Notes: a model not told the origin generated them from the letters alone. 13,296 bases of DNA from an uncultured Oscillospiraceae bacterium (GCA_937915075.1 CALDMA010000045.1:1-13296), one strand, 5' to 3'; positions 1 to 7,567 are shown, counted from the stretch's first letter. Numbers and translations are program-made.

Positions 1-245
1 TAGCGGACCTCCACGTTTTCCCCCGCCAGGGTCCGGCGCTTTTCCAGATAGCCCACCATGCCCCGGAGAAGTTCCTCCATCTCCGGCTTGATGATGAAGA
101 CCACCTTCGTAAAGCCCGCGCGCAGCGCGTCGAAAATGGAGTATTCCATCAAAATTTCTCCGTTCGGGCCGATGCCGTCCACCTGCTTGCTGCCGCCGTA
201 GCGCGAGCCCATGCCCGCCGCCATAATGACCAATGCCGCCTTCAT
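1..245 (-). CDS. Nucleotidyltransferase, N-terminal part (runs off left edge)
   Basis: The first 81 codons of a sugar-nucleotide-type NTP transferase are visible; the rest lies beyond position 1. The N-terminus carries the family's nucleotide-binding signature MAAGMGSRYGGSKQ at residues 8-21, with Gly11, Gly13, Arg15 and Lys20 in the usual places, inside a Rossmann-like beta-loop start (KAALVIMAAG). Enzymes of this fold move a nucleotidyl group from an NTP onto a sugar phosphate or similar substrate. The substrate cannot be told from this fragment. The start is ATG at 245, backed by an AGGAGGA ribosome binding site at 252-258. A second ATG at 261 is out of frame and overlaps the ribosome binding site, so it is not the start. 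The gene is divergent from the AEC transporter and has its own strong promoter. Confidence 0.85.
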   Translation of the reverse strand, partial: MKAALVIMAAGMGSRYGGSKQVDGIGPNGEILMEYSIFDALRAGFTKVVFIIKPEMEELLRGMVGYLEKRRTLAGENVEVR

Positions 246-278
246 CGCCGTTCCTCCTCATGCGTTGAGATTTTCTTT

Positions 279-307
279 ATCATAGCCCATTTGTCCTCGG
301 TTTTCAA
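279..307 (-). promoter_or_regulatory. Sigma-A-type promoter of the nucleotidyltransferase gene
   Basis: On the minus strand the -35 box is TTGAAA (302-307) and the -10 box is TATGAT (279-284), 17 bp apart. Each box matches the consensus at five of six bases. The expected transcript start is near 272, giving a leader of about 27 nt that contains the ribosome binding site. Confidence 0.75.
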
Positions 308-326
308 CTTCTTTTCCGTCGAAGCC

Positions 327-354
327 TTGTTTTTTGGCGGCAAACTGCTATACT
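327..354 (+). promoter_or_regulatory. Probable promoter of the AEC transporter gene
   Basis: A good -10 box TATACT (349-354) is preceded at 16 bp by a weak -35 box TTGTTT (327-332). The start would be near 361, about 28 nt before the ATG. It is back to back with the minus-strand promoter at 279-307, so the two genes share a regulatory region of about 140 bp. Confidence 0.5.
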
Positions 355-388
355 GTTTGCGTGAACGAATTTTTTGAGGTACATATCT

Positions 389-1321
389 ATGGAAACCTTT
401 CTTCATGCCGTTGCATCTGCCACCATTATCCTGCTGCTGACGGCAACCGGCTACCTCTGCGCGGCCAAGGGCTGGATGGGAAGCGGGGCAAAGTCGTTTA
501 TCAGCAAGTTTCTGATGACTGTCGCGATCCCCTGTATGTCGATCTACAGCTTTCAGGTCAACCTGTCCCGCGAAATGCTGGGGCAGTCCGTCCGTATGCT
601 GCTCGTTGGCATTCTCTCCTGTGCGCTGGACTTTTTCCTGGCATTTCTCCTCGGCAAGCTCCTGCGCCTGCCGCGCCGCCGCCTCGGCATTTTCATCATG
701 ATGTGCGCGGTATCCAACTGTGTGTTCATCGGCCTTGCGATGTGTACAGAACTGTTCGGCAGCGAATGTACCCCCTACGTCATGCTCTACTGGACAGTCA
801 GCACCACATTCATGCAGCTCGGCGGCGTTTCGCTGGTGCGCTGGTCGGGCGAGGCGGGCGGCTTTTCGGCGAAGATGCTGCTGCATTTCCTGCGGACGCC
901 TACCATTCTCGGTACGCTGGCCGCCATCGCCCTCGTGCTGCTGGACATTCGCCTGCCCGCGCTCGTGCTGTCCTATGGACGCTATATGAACAGTCTTGTC
1001 ACGCCGCTGGCACTGCTGCTCACGGGCTACATTATCTATGAGCTGGGGCTGAAAAATCTGCGTATTGACCGGACGCTCAGCGCGATGCTGCTCTTCCGTT
1101 TTGTCGCGGCTCCCGCCGTGTGCGTGCTGTTCTGCTCGCTCTTCGGCGTGACGGGGCTCGCCCGCAGCGTGTACGTTGTGGAGGCCGCCATGCCGGTCGT
1201 GACGCAGGCGGTCGTCGCCGCGGCGGAATACGGCGCGGACGAGCAGTTGGCCGCGCAGGGCGCGGCGATCTCCACTCTCGCCTGCTTTGTGGTGACGCCG
1301 GTGCTGATGCTGCTGCTTTGA
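389..1321 (+). CDS. AEC-family transporter (auxin efflux carrier-like permease)
   Basis: A 310-residue integral membrane protein of the AEC family, whose bacterial members move organic acids such as malate or other small anions across the cytoplasmic membrane. The length matches the family (about 300-320). Long hydrophobic stretches fill the whole protein in two halves (roughly residues 5-145 and 165-308), consistent with about ten helices. The conserved proline-bearing helix of the first half is seen as FLMTVAIPCMSIYSF. The start chosen is ATG at 389, placed 8 nt after GAGGT (376-380); a TTG at 374 overlaps that site and is less likely. The substrate is not predictable from sequence. The gene stands alone, with a promoter upstream and a strong hairpin terminator downstream. 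Confidence 0.85.
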   Translation: METFLHAVASATIILLLTATGYLCAAKGWMGSGAKSFISKFLMTVAIPCMSIYSFQVNLSREMLGQSVRMLLVGILSCALDFFLAFLLGKLLRLPRRRLGIFIMMCAVSNCVFIGLAMCTELFGSECTPYVMLYWTVSTTFMQLGGVSLVRWSGEAGGFSAKMLLHFLRTPTILGTLAAIALVLLDIRLPALVLSYGRYMNSLVTPLALLLTGYIIYELGLKNLRIDRTLSAMLLFRFVAAPAVCVLFCSLFGVTGLARSVYVVEAAMPVVTQAVVAAAEYGADEQLAAQGAAISTLACFVVTPVLMLLL

Positions 1322-1341
1322 GCCCTGCACATATCGAGAAC

Positions 1342-1388
1342 GAGAGCCGAAAACCGGAATTTTCCGGTTTTCGGCCCTCTCATTTTTT
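1342..1388 (+). terminator. Rho-independent terminator after the AEC gene
   Basis: Left arm GAGAG plus CCGAAAACCGGAA (1342-1359) pairs with TTCCGGTTTTCGG plus CTCTC (1362-1381), with a two-base CC bulge at 1375-1376, followed by CA and T6 (1383-1388). The T run touches the stop codon of the convergent EamA gene. The hairpin could also help end that transcript, but on the minus strand it is followed only by TTCTC, so it is weak in that direction. Confidence 0.9.
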
Positions 1389-2317
1389 CAATTCTCCGCC
1401 TTCTCCGTCGATTTTTCCGGCGCGCGCTCGGGCAGCGCGATGAGCACCGCCATCACCAGAATAGCAGCAAAGCCGAGAAGGTCCTGCCACGCGAAGCTCG
1501 TGTGCAGCCAAAGCGCCGCGCACAGCGCCGCGCTGACCGGTTCGGTGCAGGCGAGCAGGCTCGCGCGCACGCCGCCGACGTCGCTCACGCCCTGCAAATA
1601 GAGCGTGAATGCCAGCGCCGTGCCGACAACGGAGATCTCCAGCGTGCCGAGCACCACCGCGGCGTTGAGCGTGACCGGGATCCGCCACGCCTGTGTGAGC
1701 ACGAGCAGCACCACGCCGCCGATGAACATCCCACAGCCCGTGCAGACGCTCACGGGATAGCGCCGAAGCAGATCACCCGGCAGGAGCGTATAGAGCATCA
1801 GCGACACCGCCGCGCACAGGCCCCAAAAGAGCGCCTGCGGCGAGAGCGCGAGCGCGGTCAAACTGCCGTGGGTCGCGAGCAAAAAGGCGCCGAGGAGCGC
1901 GAGCACGAGCGCGACGCCCTCGCGCCGCGTCGGCAGGCGGCGCGCACGCAGGCACACCCAGAGTAAGATGAGCGCCTGTCCCATATACTGCAGCACCGTG
2001 GCGGTCGCGCTGTTGGAATAGCGGATGGCCGCGAGGTAGGTATATTGGCAGGTCATCAGCCCGCCGACGGAGAAGAGCACGAGCCGCAGCGCATCGCGTC
2101 GGTCCGACCAGATGGCCCGAAGCTGCGGGCGGTGCCTTACGAGCGCGCCGCCGAGCAGCACCACGCCGGCCAGGAACATCCGCACCACGGTCAGCCAGCC
2201 GCTGTCCACGCCCTGACAGGTAAAGAGATACTGTCCCACCGTGCCGGACGCGCCCCAGCATACGCCGCCGAGCGCCGCACACAGAAAGCCGCGCAGCGTC
2301 CTCTTTTTTTCGTCCAT
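1388..2317 (-). CDS. EamA/DMT-superfamily transporter
   Basis: A 309-residue membrane protein of the drug/metabolite transporter superfamily with two EamA repeats (about residues 10-140 and 160-295), each expected to give five helices. Family marks are GGVCWGASGTVGQYLF near the N-terminus and the EPVSAALCAALWL motif that typifies the second repeat. Members export amino acids, metabolites or drugs; the substrate is not predictable here. The frame is open further upstream, but ATG at 2317 is chosen because GGGAGGA lies 5-6 nt before it and the promoter at 2346-2374 overlaps any longer version. The last residues (PEKSTEKAEN) form a short charged cytosolic tail. It is convergent with the AEC gene and divergent from spoIIID. 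Confidence 0.88.
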   Translation of the reverse strand: MDEKKRTLRGFLCAALGGVCWGASGTVGQYLFTCQGVDSGWLTVVRMFLAGVVLLGGALVRHRPQLRAIWSDRRDALRLVLFSVGGLMTCQYTYLAAIRYSNSATATVLQYMGQALILLWVCLRARRLPTRREGVALVLALLGAFLLATHGSLTALALSPQALFWGLCAAVSLMLYTLLPGDLLRRYPVSVCTGCGMFIGGVVLLVLTQAWRIPVTLNAAVVLGTLEISVVGTALAFTLYLQGVSDVGGVRASLLACTEPVSAALCAALWLHTSFAWQDLLGFAAILVMAVLIALPERAPEKSTEKAEN

Positions 2318-2345
2318 ACACGTCCTCCCGCGATCATTTTTGCCC

Positions 2346-2374
2346 ATTGTAGCAGACCGCGCGCCGCTTTTCAA
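2346..2374 (-). promoter_or_regulatory. Sigma-A-type promoter of the EamA gene
   Basis: On the minus strand TTGAAA (2369-2374) and TACAAT (2346-2351) are 17 bp apart. Transcription should begin near 2339, about 22 nt before the ATG at 2317. Confidence 0.8.
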
Positions 2375-2393
2375 GCGCTGTGCGCGTCTTTGC

Positions 2394-2422
2394 ACATATT
2401 CGCTCCCCGCGGTGCATAGATT
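2394..2422 (+). promoter_or_regulatory. Candidate sigma-E (mother-cell) promoter of spoIIID
   Basis: The -35-like ACATATT (2394-2400) matches the sporulation sigma-E element KMATATT at six of seven positions. After a 14-bp spacer comes CATAGATT (2415-2422), which matches CATACAMT at six of eight. The start would fall near 2429, about 24 nt before the ATG. In Bacillus subtilis spoIIID is known to be transcribed by sigma-E RNA polymerase, which supports the reading. No convincing sigma-A promoter was seen in this interval on the plus strand. Confidence 0.6.
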
Positions 2423-2452
2423 GAAGCAACTCGAATAGGGAGTGTTTCATTC

Positions 2453-2701
2453 ATGAAGGGTAATATTGAAGAGCGGGCCTGCGATCTGGCAGTTTACATC
2501 ATAGAAAACCGCACCACGGTGCGCGCCGCAGCCAAGAAGTTCGGTGTCAGTAAGTCGACCGTCCACAAGGACATTCAGGACCGACTTCCGCAGATCAACC
2601 ACAGCCTCTACCTTCAGGTCAAGGAGATCCTTGAGATCAACAAAGCCCAGCGGCACATTCGCGGCGGCATCGCCACGAGAAAAAAATATAAGGGAGCTTG
2701 A
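2453..2701 (+). CDS. spoIIID: Sporulation transcriptional regulator SpoIIID
   Basis: An 82-residue DNA-binding protein matching the SpoIIID family from end to end: an N-terminal helix (GNIEERACDLAVYIIENRTT), a helix-turn-helix (VRAAAKKFGVSKSTVHKDI, residues 23-41), the conserved stretch RLPQINHSLYLQVKEIL, and a basic C-terminus (IRGGIATRKKYKG). In sporulating Firmicutes SpoIIID acts in the mother cell under sigma-E, repressing part of the sigma-E regulon and activating later genes including sigK. A ribosome binding site AGGGAG (2437-2442) lies 10 nt before the ATG. Its presence points to an endospore former. The gene appears to be monocistronic, with a hairpin terminator at 2753-2800 and a separate promoter before the next gene. 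Confidence 0.95.
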   Translation: MKGNIEERACDLAVYIIENRTTVRAAAKKFGVSKSTVHKDIQDRLPQINHSLYLQVKEILEINKAQRHIRGGIATRKKYKGA

Positions 2702-2752
2702 AACTTTTTCCTCTGAATTTCGTCAAATAAAAGCAGAAACCGATCAAACACC

Positions 2753-2800
2753 GCACGGCCGGCAAGCCTTTTTCTTCCGCCGGCCGCGCAAGCTCTTTTT
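2753..2800 (+). terminator. Terminator after spoIIID
   Basis: GCACGGCCGGC (2753-2763) pairs with GCCGGCCGCGC (2779-2789) with one A/C mismatch and a 15-nt pyrimidine-rich loop. AAGCTCTTTTT (2790-2800) follows, a short imperfect U tract. It lies about 50 nt past the spoIIID stop. Confidence 0.65.
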
Positions 2801-2805
2801 CCCTC

Positions 2806-2834
2806 TTGTAGTTTGTTGACATAATGTGTATAAT
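2806..2834 (+). promoter_or_regulatory. Promoter region of the LCP/SLH operon
   Basis: A perfect -10 box TATAAT (2829-2834) is preceded at 17 bp by a weak -35 box TTGTAG (2806-2811). A perfect TTGACA (2816-2821) also lies here, but only 7 bp before TATAAT, so the two perfect boxes cannot work together. TTGACA could serve a second overlapping promoter with a poor -10 near 2840. The likely start is about 2841. Confidence 0.55.
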
Positions 2835-2883
2835 AGCGATATTCCCCTGTTTTCGACAATAACGGAAAGGACCGTATCCCGCC

Positions 2884-3897
2884 ATGCAGAAAAAGAATCC
2901 CGCGAAGCGCCGTCCCGAGCGCCTTGCGGTCATCCTGTTATCCCTGCTCTTTTTATCGACCGCCGTGTTCGCGACGGTCAAATATGTCTTTCGCGCGCCC
3001 GAGCTTGACACGGACAAGCCCGCTGTAACACCGAGCGACACGGCAAGCACGGACGCCGACCGGACCGACACGGACGAGCCCGATGCTCCGAGCCGCACGC
3101 GCCGCGAATATTGCTACAACATTCTCGTCTCCGGCCTTGACGACGACAACGGCGGCAGCGATACGAACATTCTCGTCCGCTTCGACGTGCCGAACAAGCG
3201 CATCGACCTTGTGAGCCTCCCGCGCGACACGCTGCTGCACAACGAATACCGCAACAACAAGCTCAACTACGCCTACGCCAAGGGCGGCACGGAGCTGCTG
3301 ATGAGCCAGATCGAAAATCTGCTCGGCGTGCCGGTGGATTTCTATGTCACAGTCAACCTCAAGGGCTTCATCGCGCTGGTCGATCAGATCGACGGCGTGG
3401 ACTTTGATATTCCCATCAACATGGACTACGACGACCCTTATCAGGACCTGCACATTCACTTCACCAAAGGCCCGCGCCATCTCAACGGGCAGGAGGCGAT
3501 GGAGGTCGTCCGCTTCCGCCACAACAACGACGGCACCGGATACGGCACGGAGGACATCGGCCGCATCGGCACCCAGCAGGCATTCCTCAAGGCGGTCGCC
3601 AAGCAGCTTCTGCAGGTCGGCAACGTCAAGAATATCCCCGCTTTGGTGGATATCTTCTACACCTACGTCAAGACCGACCTCACGACCGGCAACCTCGTCT
3701 GGCTCGGCAACGAGGCACTGAACATCGGCACCGAAAACATCCACTTTGCTACCCTCCCCGGCGACGGCTCCGGTTATTACAACAAGCAGTCGGTCTATGT
3801 GCTCGACGCGCAGGCCACCTGCGATCTGGTCAATGAGGCCCTCAATCCCTACAATGAGACGCTCACGCTGGAGGATATGGATATCCTCGTCCCCTGA
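2884..3897 (+). CDS. LCP (LytR-CpsA-Psr) family cell-wall polymer ligase
   Basis: A 337-residue membrane-anchored extracytoplasmic enzyme. LCP proteins transfer undecaprenyl-linked anionic or secondary wall polymers onto peptidoglycan. Residues 1-11 are basic, 13-34 form one membrane helix, and 36-72 form a low-complexity Asp/Thr/Pro linker. The LCP domain spans about 75-245. It shows SDTNILV (92-98, Asp93), SLPRDT (111-116, Arg114 and Asp115), KLNYAYAKGG, VVRFRHN with Arg210 and Arg212, and DIGRIGTQQAF with Arg227, all conserved in this family as binders of the lipid pyrophosphate and metal. The ATG at 2884 has AAAGGA at 2866-2871, a slightly long 12-nt spacing. The gene ends in tandem TGA TGA, and the SLH-transglutaminase gene starts 20 nt later, so the two are probably one operon. 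Confidence 0.92.
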   Translation: MQKKNPAKRRPERLAVILLSLLFLSTAVFATVKYVFRAPELDTDKPAVTPSDTASTDADRTDTDEPDAPSRTRREYCYNILVSGLDDDNGGSDTNILVRFDVPNKRIDLVSLPRDTLLHNEYRNNKLNYAYAKGGTELLMSQIENLLGVPVDFYVTVNLKGFIALVDQIDGVDFDIPINMDYDDPYQDLHIHFTKGPRHLNGQEAMEVVRFRHNNDGTGYGTEDIGRIGTQQAFLKAVAKQLLQVGNVKNIPALVDIFYTYVKTDLTTGNLVWLGNEALNIGTENIHFATLPGDGSGYYNKQSVYVLDAQATCDLVNEALNPYNETLTLEDMDILVP

Positions 3898-3917
3898 TGA
3901 GATAAGGAGCAAGCACC

Positions 3918-5402
3918 ATGAAAAAACGGCTTTTGCTTTTCCTCTGCGTCTTTGCGCTGCTGCTCTCCACCGCCGTGCAGGCGGAAGATGTGACGGCGGC
4001 GGACTCCCCTGCGCCCGCTCCTTCGGCAGAGGAAGCGGACACGCTCTCTCCCTTTGCGCGCACACGAAGCTACGACGGACGCTTCACGGATGTGTACGCC
4101 TCGGCGTGGTATCACGACGCCGTCGCCGCGCTGTACGAATACGGCCTGACGGAGGGCGTGAGCGGCAGTGCCTACGCACCGGAGGGGAGCGTCACCATTG
4201 CGGAGCTGGTGACCTTTGCCGCGCGGCTGCACGCGCTTGAGCGCGGTGCAACGATCCCTGCGGCGGCAGCCGGCGAGGTCTGGTATCAGCCCTATGCGCG
4301 CTATCTCAAGGCTGAAAAATGCCTTGGCGACGAGCTTGACGGCCACTATCCGGAGGCCGCGACACGCGCGCAGATGGCAGGCGTGCTGGCCAACGCTCTG
4401 CCTTCCGAGCGCTATGACGAGCGCAACGCTGAGGCCGTGACCGTCGGCTATGCCTCGCATCGCCGCATCACCGACGTGGACGATTACACGCCCTATCAGA
4501 GCGATATTCTCCGGCTCTACAAGTGGGGCATCGTGGGCGGCGTGGACGAGGACGGCTCCTTCCATCCGAATGATACGCTCAAGCGCAGCGAGCTTGCGGC
4601 GCTGGTCGTGCGCATGGTCGAGCCGTCCGCGCGCCTGACGCTCTCGTGGCAGAGCCGTTTCTATCGCTCCGCCGCCGGTACGGCCTGGGGCGACCTGATC
4701 GCGGCGCCCGCCGAGGTCTCCGCCGCGCCGGCAGTCGACGACACTGAAGCCATCGACGCGCTGATCCGAAAGATGCTCCACGACGGCGCCGACAGCATCA
4801 CTCTGCAATACAACCGTACGCTGACCAACGAGGAGGTCGCAAAGCTCACCCGCACTTTTACAGTCGGCGTCAAGCGCCATTGCGAGCAGATGTACAACTC
4901 CACCTCTTGCCGCAGCTATTCCTCCGGCAAGGTGCTGCTGACCTTCTCCTCCACGGCCTGTGACAGCGCACAGCTCAAAAAATACCGTGAGGAGACGCTC
5001 GCCCGCGCGATCCTCGTCCACGACGCGCTGTGGGAAAGCGGCTACCTGACGGGCGACATGACGCAGTATGAGCTGGCGCGGGCCTACTACGTCTGGCTTT
5101 GCAACAACTGCGTCTACGACGAGGGAACCGTCTCCAGCAGTTCTCTGAGCCATCTGGCGTACAGCGCGCTGGTGGACGGCGTGGCCGTCTGCGACGGCTA
5201 CACGGGAGCATACGACCTCCTGCTGCGGCTCGAGGGCATTGAGTGTACCGCGCTTATGAACGCCGACCACATCTGGACCGTCGCGGAGCTCGACGGCAAG
5301 ACCTATCACATCGACACGACCTGGGGCGACCAAGGCACGCGCGTGGACATGAGCTTCTTCGGCATGACCGAGGCGCAGTCTCGCGCCAAGCACGCATGGT
5401 AA
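3918..5402 (+). CDS. Secreted SLH-repeat protein with C-terminal transglutaminase-like domain
   Basis: A 494-residue exported protein. Residues 1-22 are a signal peptide ending near AVQA. Three SLH-type motifs follow at about 56-107 (FTDVYASAWYHDAVAALYEYG), 120-160 (degenerate, ending TRAQMAGVLANAL) and 184-236 (ITDVDDYTPYQSDILRLYKWGIVGG ending KRSELAALVVRMV in the same motif). Trimers of SLH motifs bind secondary cell-wall polymers. Residues 385-480 form a transglutaminase-like domain with a complete triad: Cys425 in GVAVCDGYTGAYDLLL, His451 in ADHIWTVAELDG and Asp466 in YHIDTTWGD. Such domains act as proteases, amidases or cross-linkers; the reaction here is unknown. Residues 275-385 are a connecting region without a recognised domain. 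Ribosome binding site AAGGAG lies 8 nt before the ATG. The protein probably docks on wall polymer made or attached with help of its LCP neighbour. Confidence 0.88.
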   Translation: MKKRLLLFLCVFALLLSTAVQAEDVTAADSPAPAPSAEEADTLSPFARTRSYDGRFTDVYASAWYHDAVAALYEYGLTEGVSGSAYAPEGSVTIAELVTFAARLHALERGATIPAAAAGEVWYQPYARYLKAEKCLGDELDGHYPEAATRAQMAGVLANALPSERYDERNAEAVTVGYASHRRITDVDDYTPYQSDILRLYKWGIVGGVDEDGSFHPNDTLKRSELAALVVRMVEPSARLTLSWQSRFYRSAAGTAWGDLIAAPAEVSAAPAVDDTEAIDALIRKMLHDGADSITLQYNRTLTNEEVAKLTRTFTVGVKRHCEQMYNSTSCRSYSSGKVLLTFSSTACDSAQLKKYREETLARAILVHDALWESGYLTGDMTQYELARAYYVWLCNNCVYDEGTVSSSSLSHLAYSALVDGVAVCDGYTGAYDLLLRLEGIECTALMNADHIWTVAELDGKTYHIDTTWGDQGTRVDMSFFGMTEAQSRAKHAW

Positions 5403-5417
5403 AAGGAAACGACGGAT

Positions 5418-5453
5418 AAAAAAAGCAGCGGCTGCGATGCAGCCGCTCCTTTT
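5418..5453. terminator. Two-way terminator between convergent operons
   Basis: A perfect stem AGCGGCTGC (5427-5435), loop GAT, GCAGCCGCT (5439-5447) is flanked by A7 (5418-5424) on the left and CCTTTT (5448-5453) on the right. It can therefore terminate the LCP/SLH operon on the plus strand and, more strongly, the ABC importer operon on the minus strand. Confidence 0.9.
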
Positions 5454-5471
5454 CGTTGTGTTGATGGGTTC

Positions 5472-6413
5472 TCAGCGCTGGCCCTTGTCGTAGGGGATGC
5501 CCTCCGCCTTGGGGGCGCGGGAGCGCTTGGAGGTAAACGCCAGCACGATGAGAGAGATGATATAAGGCATCATGTTGTACACCGGACTGGGAATGTTCAT
5601 CGCCATAAGGAAGCTGAAGCCCATGTAGACATTCGAGAGCGCGCGGAACAGGCCGAAGAGGAGCGCCGCGAGCGCGATGCGCTGGGGCTTCCACTGGCCG
5701 AAGATCATGACCGCGAGGGACAGGAAGCCGAAGCCTGCCACGCCGTACTCAAAGCGCCACTCGGAAACGCCGGCAGTAATGAACACGATGCCGCCGATGC
5801 CGCCGAGGAAGCCGGAGATCAGCACGCCCGCCCAGCGCATCCTGTAGACGTTGATGCCCACGCTGTCCGCCGCCTGCGGATGCTCGCCGCAGGCCATCAG
5901 ACGCAGGCCAAAGCGGGTCTTATAGAGCAGGACATAGGCCGCGGCAAGCAGCAGCGCGGTCACGAGCATGAACCAGCTGAACTCGAACGAGCCGAGGCTG
6001 ACGGTAAACGCCTTCTTCGCGCCGGCATACTGCACGATGGAGGAAACGTCGTCGGGATTCGCCGCGGTGTTGATGGCCTTGACAATGACCGTCGCGCCCG
6101 CGGTGCCGAGCAGGTTCAGCGCGGTGCCGACGAGCGTCTGGTCCGCCTTGAAGTTGATGCAGGCCACAGCCAGCAGGCAGGAATAGACCATGCCGACCAG
6201 CGCCGAAATGGCCAGAACACCGAGGATCATCACGATGGCAGGCACATTGGGCGAAATGTAGCGCATCGCCAGCGCGCCGCCGAGGGCGCCCATGATCATG
6301 ATGCCCTCAAGGCCGAGGTTGATGACGCCGGAGTGCTCCGCGAAGCAGCCGCCGAGGGCGACCAGGATCAGCACAGAAGCGAAGATCAGGGTGTATTGCA
6401 GCAGCAGCGCCAT
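5472..6413 (-). CDS. nupQ: Nucleoside ABC importer, second permease (NupQ-like)
   Basis: A 313-residue permease of the branched-chain/ribose/BMP group (BPD_transp_2 family). The family signature SGVINLGLEGIMIMGALGG sits at residues 28-46. About eight to ten hydrophobic helices run through to residue 295, followed by a short basic tail (SKRSRAPKAEG). With the preceding permease it forms the membrane channel of an importer for nucleosides. The ATG at 6413 overlaps the previous gene's stop (TAATG, 1-nt overlap) and has a strong AAAGGAGG site 9 nt upstream, so translation is probably coupled. The gene is the last of the operon and is followed by the two-way terminator. Confidence 0.9.
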   Translation of the reverse strand: MALLLQYTLIFASVLILVALGGCFAEHSGVINLGLEGIMIMGALGGALAMRYISPNVPAIVMILGVLAISALVGMVYSCLLAVACINFKADQTLVGTALNLLGTAGATVIVKAINTAANPDDVSSIVQYAGAKKAFTVSLGSFEFSWFMLVTALLLAAAYVLLYKTRFGLRLMACGEHPQAADSVGINVYRMRWAGVLISGFLGGIGGIVFITAGVSEWRFEYGVAGFGFLSLAVMIFGQWKPQRIALAALLFGLFRALSNVYMGFSFLMAMNIPSPVYNMMPYIISLIVLAFTSKRSRAPKAEGIPYDKGQR

Positions 6414-7567
6414 TACTGATCGCCTCCTTTCTCGGCCTCGGCCCCGGCTTGCGCTTCGGCTGCCCTGGCCTTCAATGCCGCCTTCTCCTCACGCTTGGCC
6501 GCGTAGGAATTCATTGTGTGCTTCATGAACAGCACGAAGCCGCAGAGATAGATGATGAGCGCCGAGATCAGATCGGAGATCTGCGCGCAGTACATGGACT
6601 TATCCACATACGCGCCGCCCGCCGTGATGTGCTGGATGAAGAACGAGGCGAGCACCGTGCCGATGGGGTTCAAGCCGCCGAGGAAGGCCGCGGCAATGCC
6701 GTTGAAGCCCATCGCGGGGACCGAGGAGGTGGAGCACTGCCACTGCTCATAGCCGGTGAGGTAGAGCATCGCCGCGCCCATGCCGGCGAGCGCGCCGGAG
6801 ATCATGAGGCTGAGAATGACATTGCGCTTTTCCGCCATGCCGCAGTATTTGGCGGCGTTTTTGTTGTAGCCGGTGGCCTTGAGCTCATAGCCGAACTTCG
6901 TCTTTTCCAGCACGACCCACACGAGAATGGCCATCAGCACCGCGAGCGGCACCGCAAGGCCGACGTACTGGTTGTTGTTGAACAGCGCGCCGAGCCCCAG
7001 CGAGGGCAGCACGGCGGATTCGTTGATGTGCGCGAGCACCTTGGTGTAGGGGCTGGCGTCCTCCTTCACCGTGGTGAGGAGCATATTGGTCAGATACAGC
7101 ACGATCCAGTTGAGCATGATGCCGGAAATGACCTCGTTGACGTTGCAGTAGGACTTGAGCAGGCCGGAAATGCCGCCGAGGATCGCGCCGCCGCAAATGG
7201 CGAGCAGCATACACGGAAGCCAACTCCAGCCGAGGCCGAGCGCCGCGTACAGGCTCAGCGCCACGCCGGCACAATACTGTCCGGCCGCGCCGATGTTAAA
7301 GAGGCCCACCTTGTAGGCGAACAGGATCGCCAGCGCGCACATCAGCAGCGGCGCGGTCTTGACGAGCGTGTTGCCGAAATATTTCAGCTGCGAGGCGGGG
7401 CGGTTGTAGGTCATAAAGTTTTTGATGACCGTGAGAATGGCTTCGCCCGCGCCCGCGGGATTGATGACCAGCAGCACAAGGTAGCCGAGGAACAGTCCCA
7501 GCACGATGCACAGGAGGGAGGCCAGCAGCGACTGGAAGCCGTCGCTTTTGAAAATGTTCTTTTTCAT
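6413..7567 (-). CDS. nupP: Nucleoside ABC importer, first permease (NupP-like)
   Basis: A 384-residue permease, paralogous to and longer than its downstream partner, as is usual for BMP-type importers. The N-terminal segment (residues 1-70) has one helix and a periplasm-facing stretch. The conserved AYKVGLFNIGAAGQ sits at 84-97. Further conserved segments are NEVISGIMLNWIVLYL and GFNGIAAAFLGGLNPIGT in the second half. The C-terminal 35 residues are a charged, Ala/Glu/Lys-rich cytosolic tail, possibly a short helix, with no counterpart in the partner permease. Its ATG overlaps the ATPase stop by 4 nt (ATGA). It transports nucleosides together with the ATPase, the other permease and the lipoprotein encoded upstream. 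Confidence 0.9.
   Translation of the reverse strand: MKKNIFKSDGFQSLLASLLCIVLGLFLGYLVLLVINPAGAGEAILTVIKNFMTYNRPASQLKYFGNTLVKTAPLLMCALAILFAYKVGLFNIGAAGQYCAGVALSLYAALGLGWSWLPCMLLAICGGAILGGISGLLKSYCNVNEVISGIMLNWIVLYLTNMLLTTVKEDASPYTKVLAHINESAVLPSLGLGALFNNNQYVGLAVPLAVLMAILVWVVLEKTKFGYELKATGYNKNAAKYCGMAEKRNVILSLMISGALAGMGAAMLYLTGYEQWQCSTSSVPAMGFNGIAAAFLGGLNPIGTVLASFFIQHITAGGAYVDKSMYCAQISDLISALIIYLCGFVLFMKHTMNSYAAKREEKAALKARAAEAQAGAEAEKGGDQ

Noticed and set aside
242..1330. Long minus-strand frame across the AEC gene
   Set aside because: Its product is rich in Gln, His and Arg, typical of the antisense of a hydrophobic transporter, and it crosses the promoters of two real genes.
3849..5393. A 514-codon open frame on the minus strand across the SLH-transglutaminase gene
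   Set aside because: The plus-strand gene has a signal peptide, SLH motifs, a catalytic triad and a ribosome binding site. The minus frame has none of these and is a codon-bias shadow.
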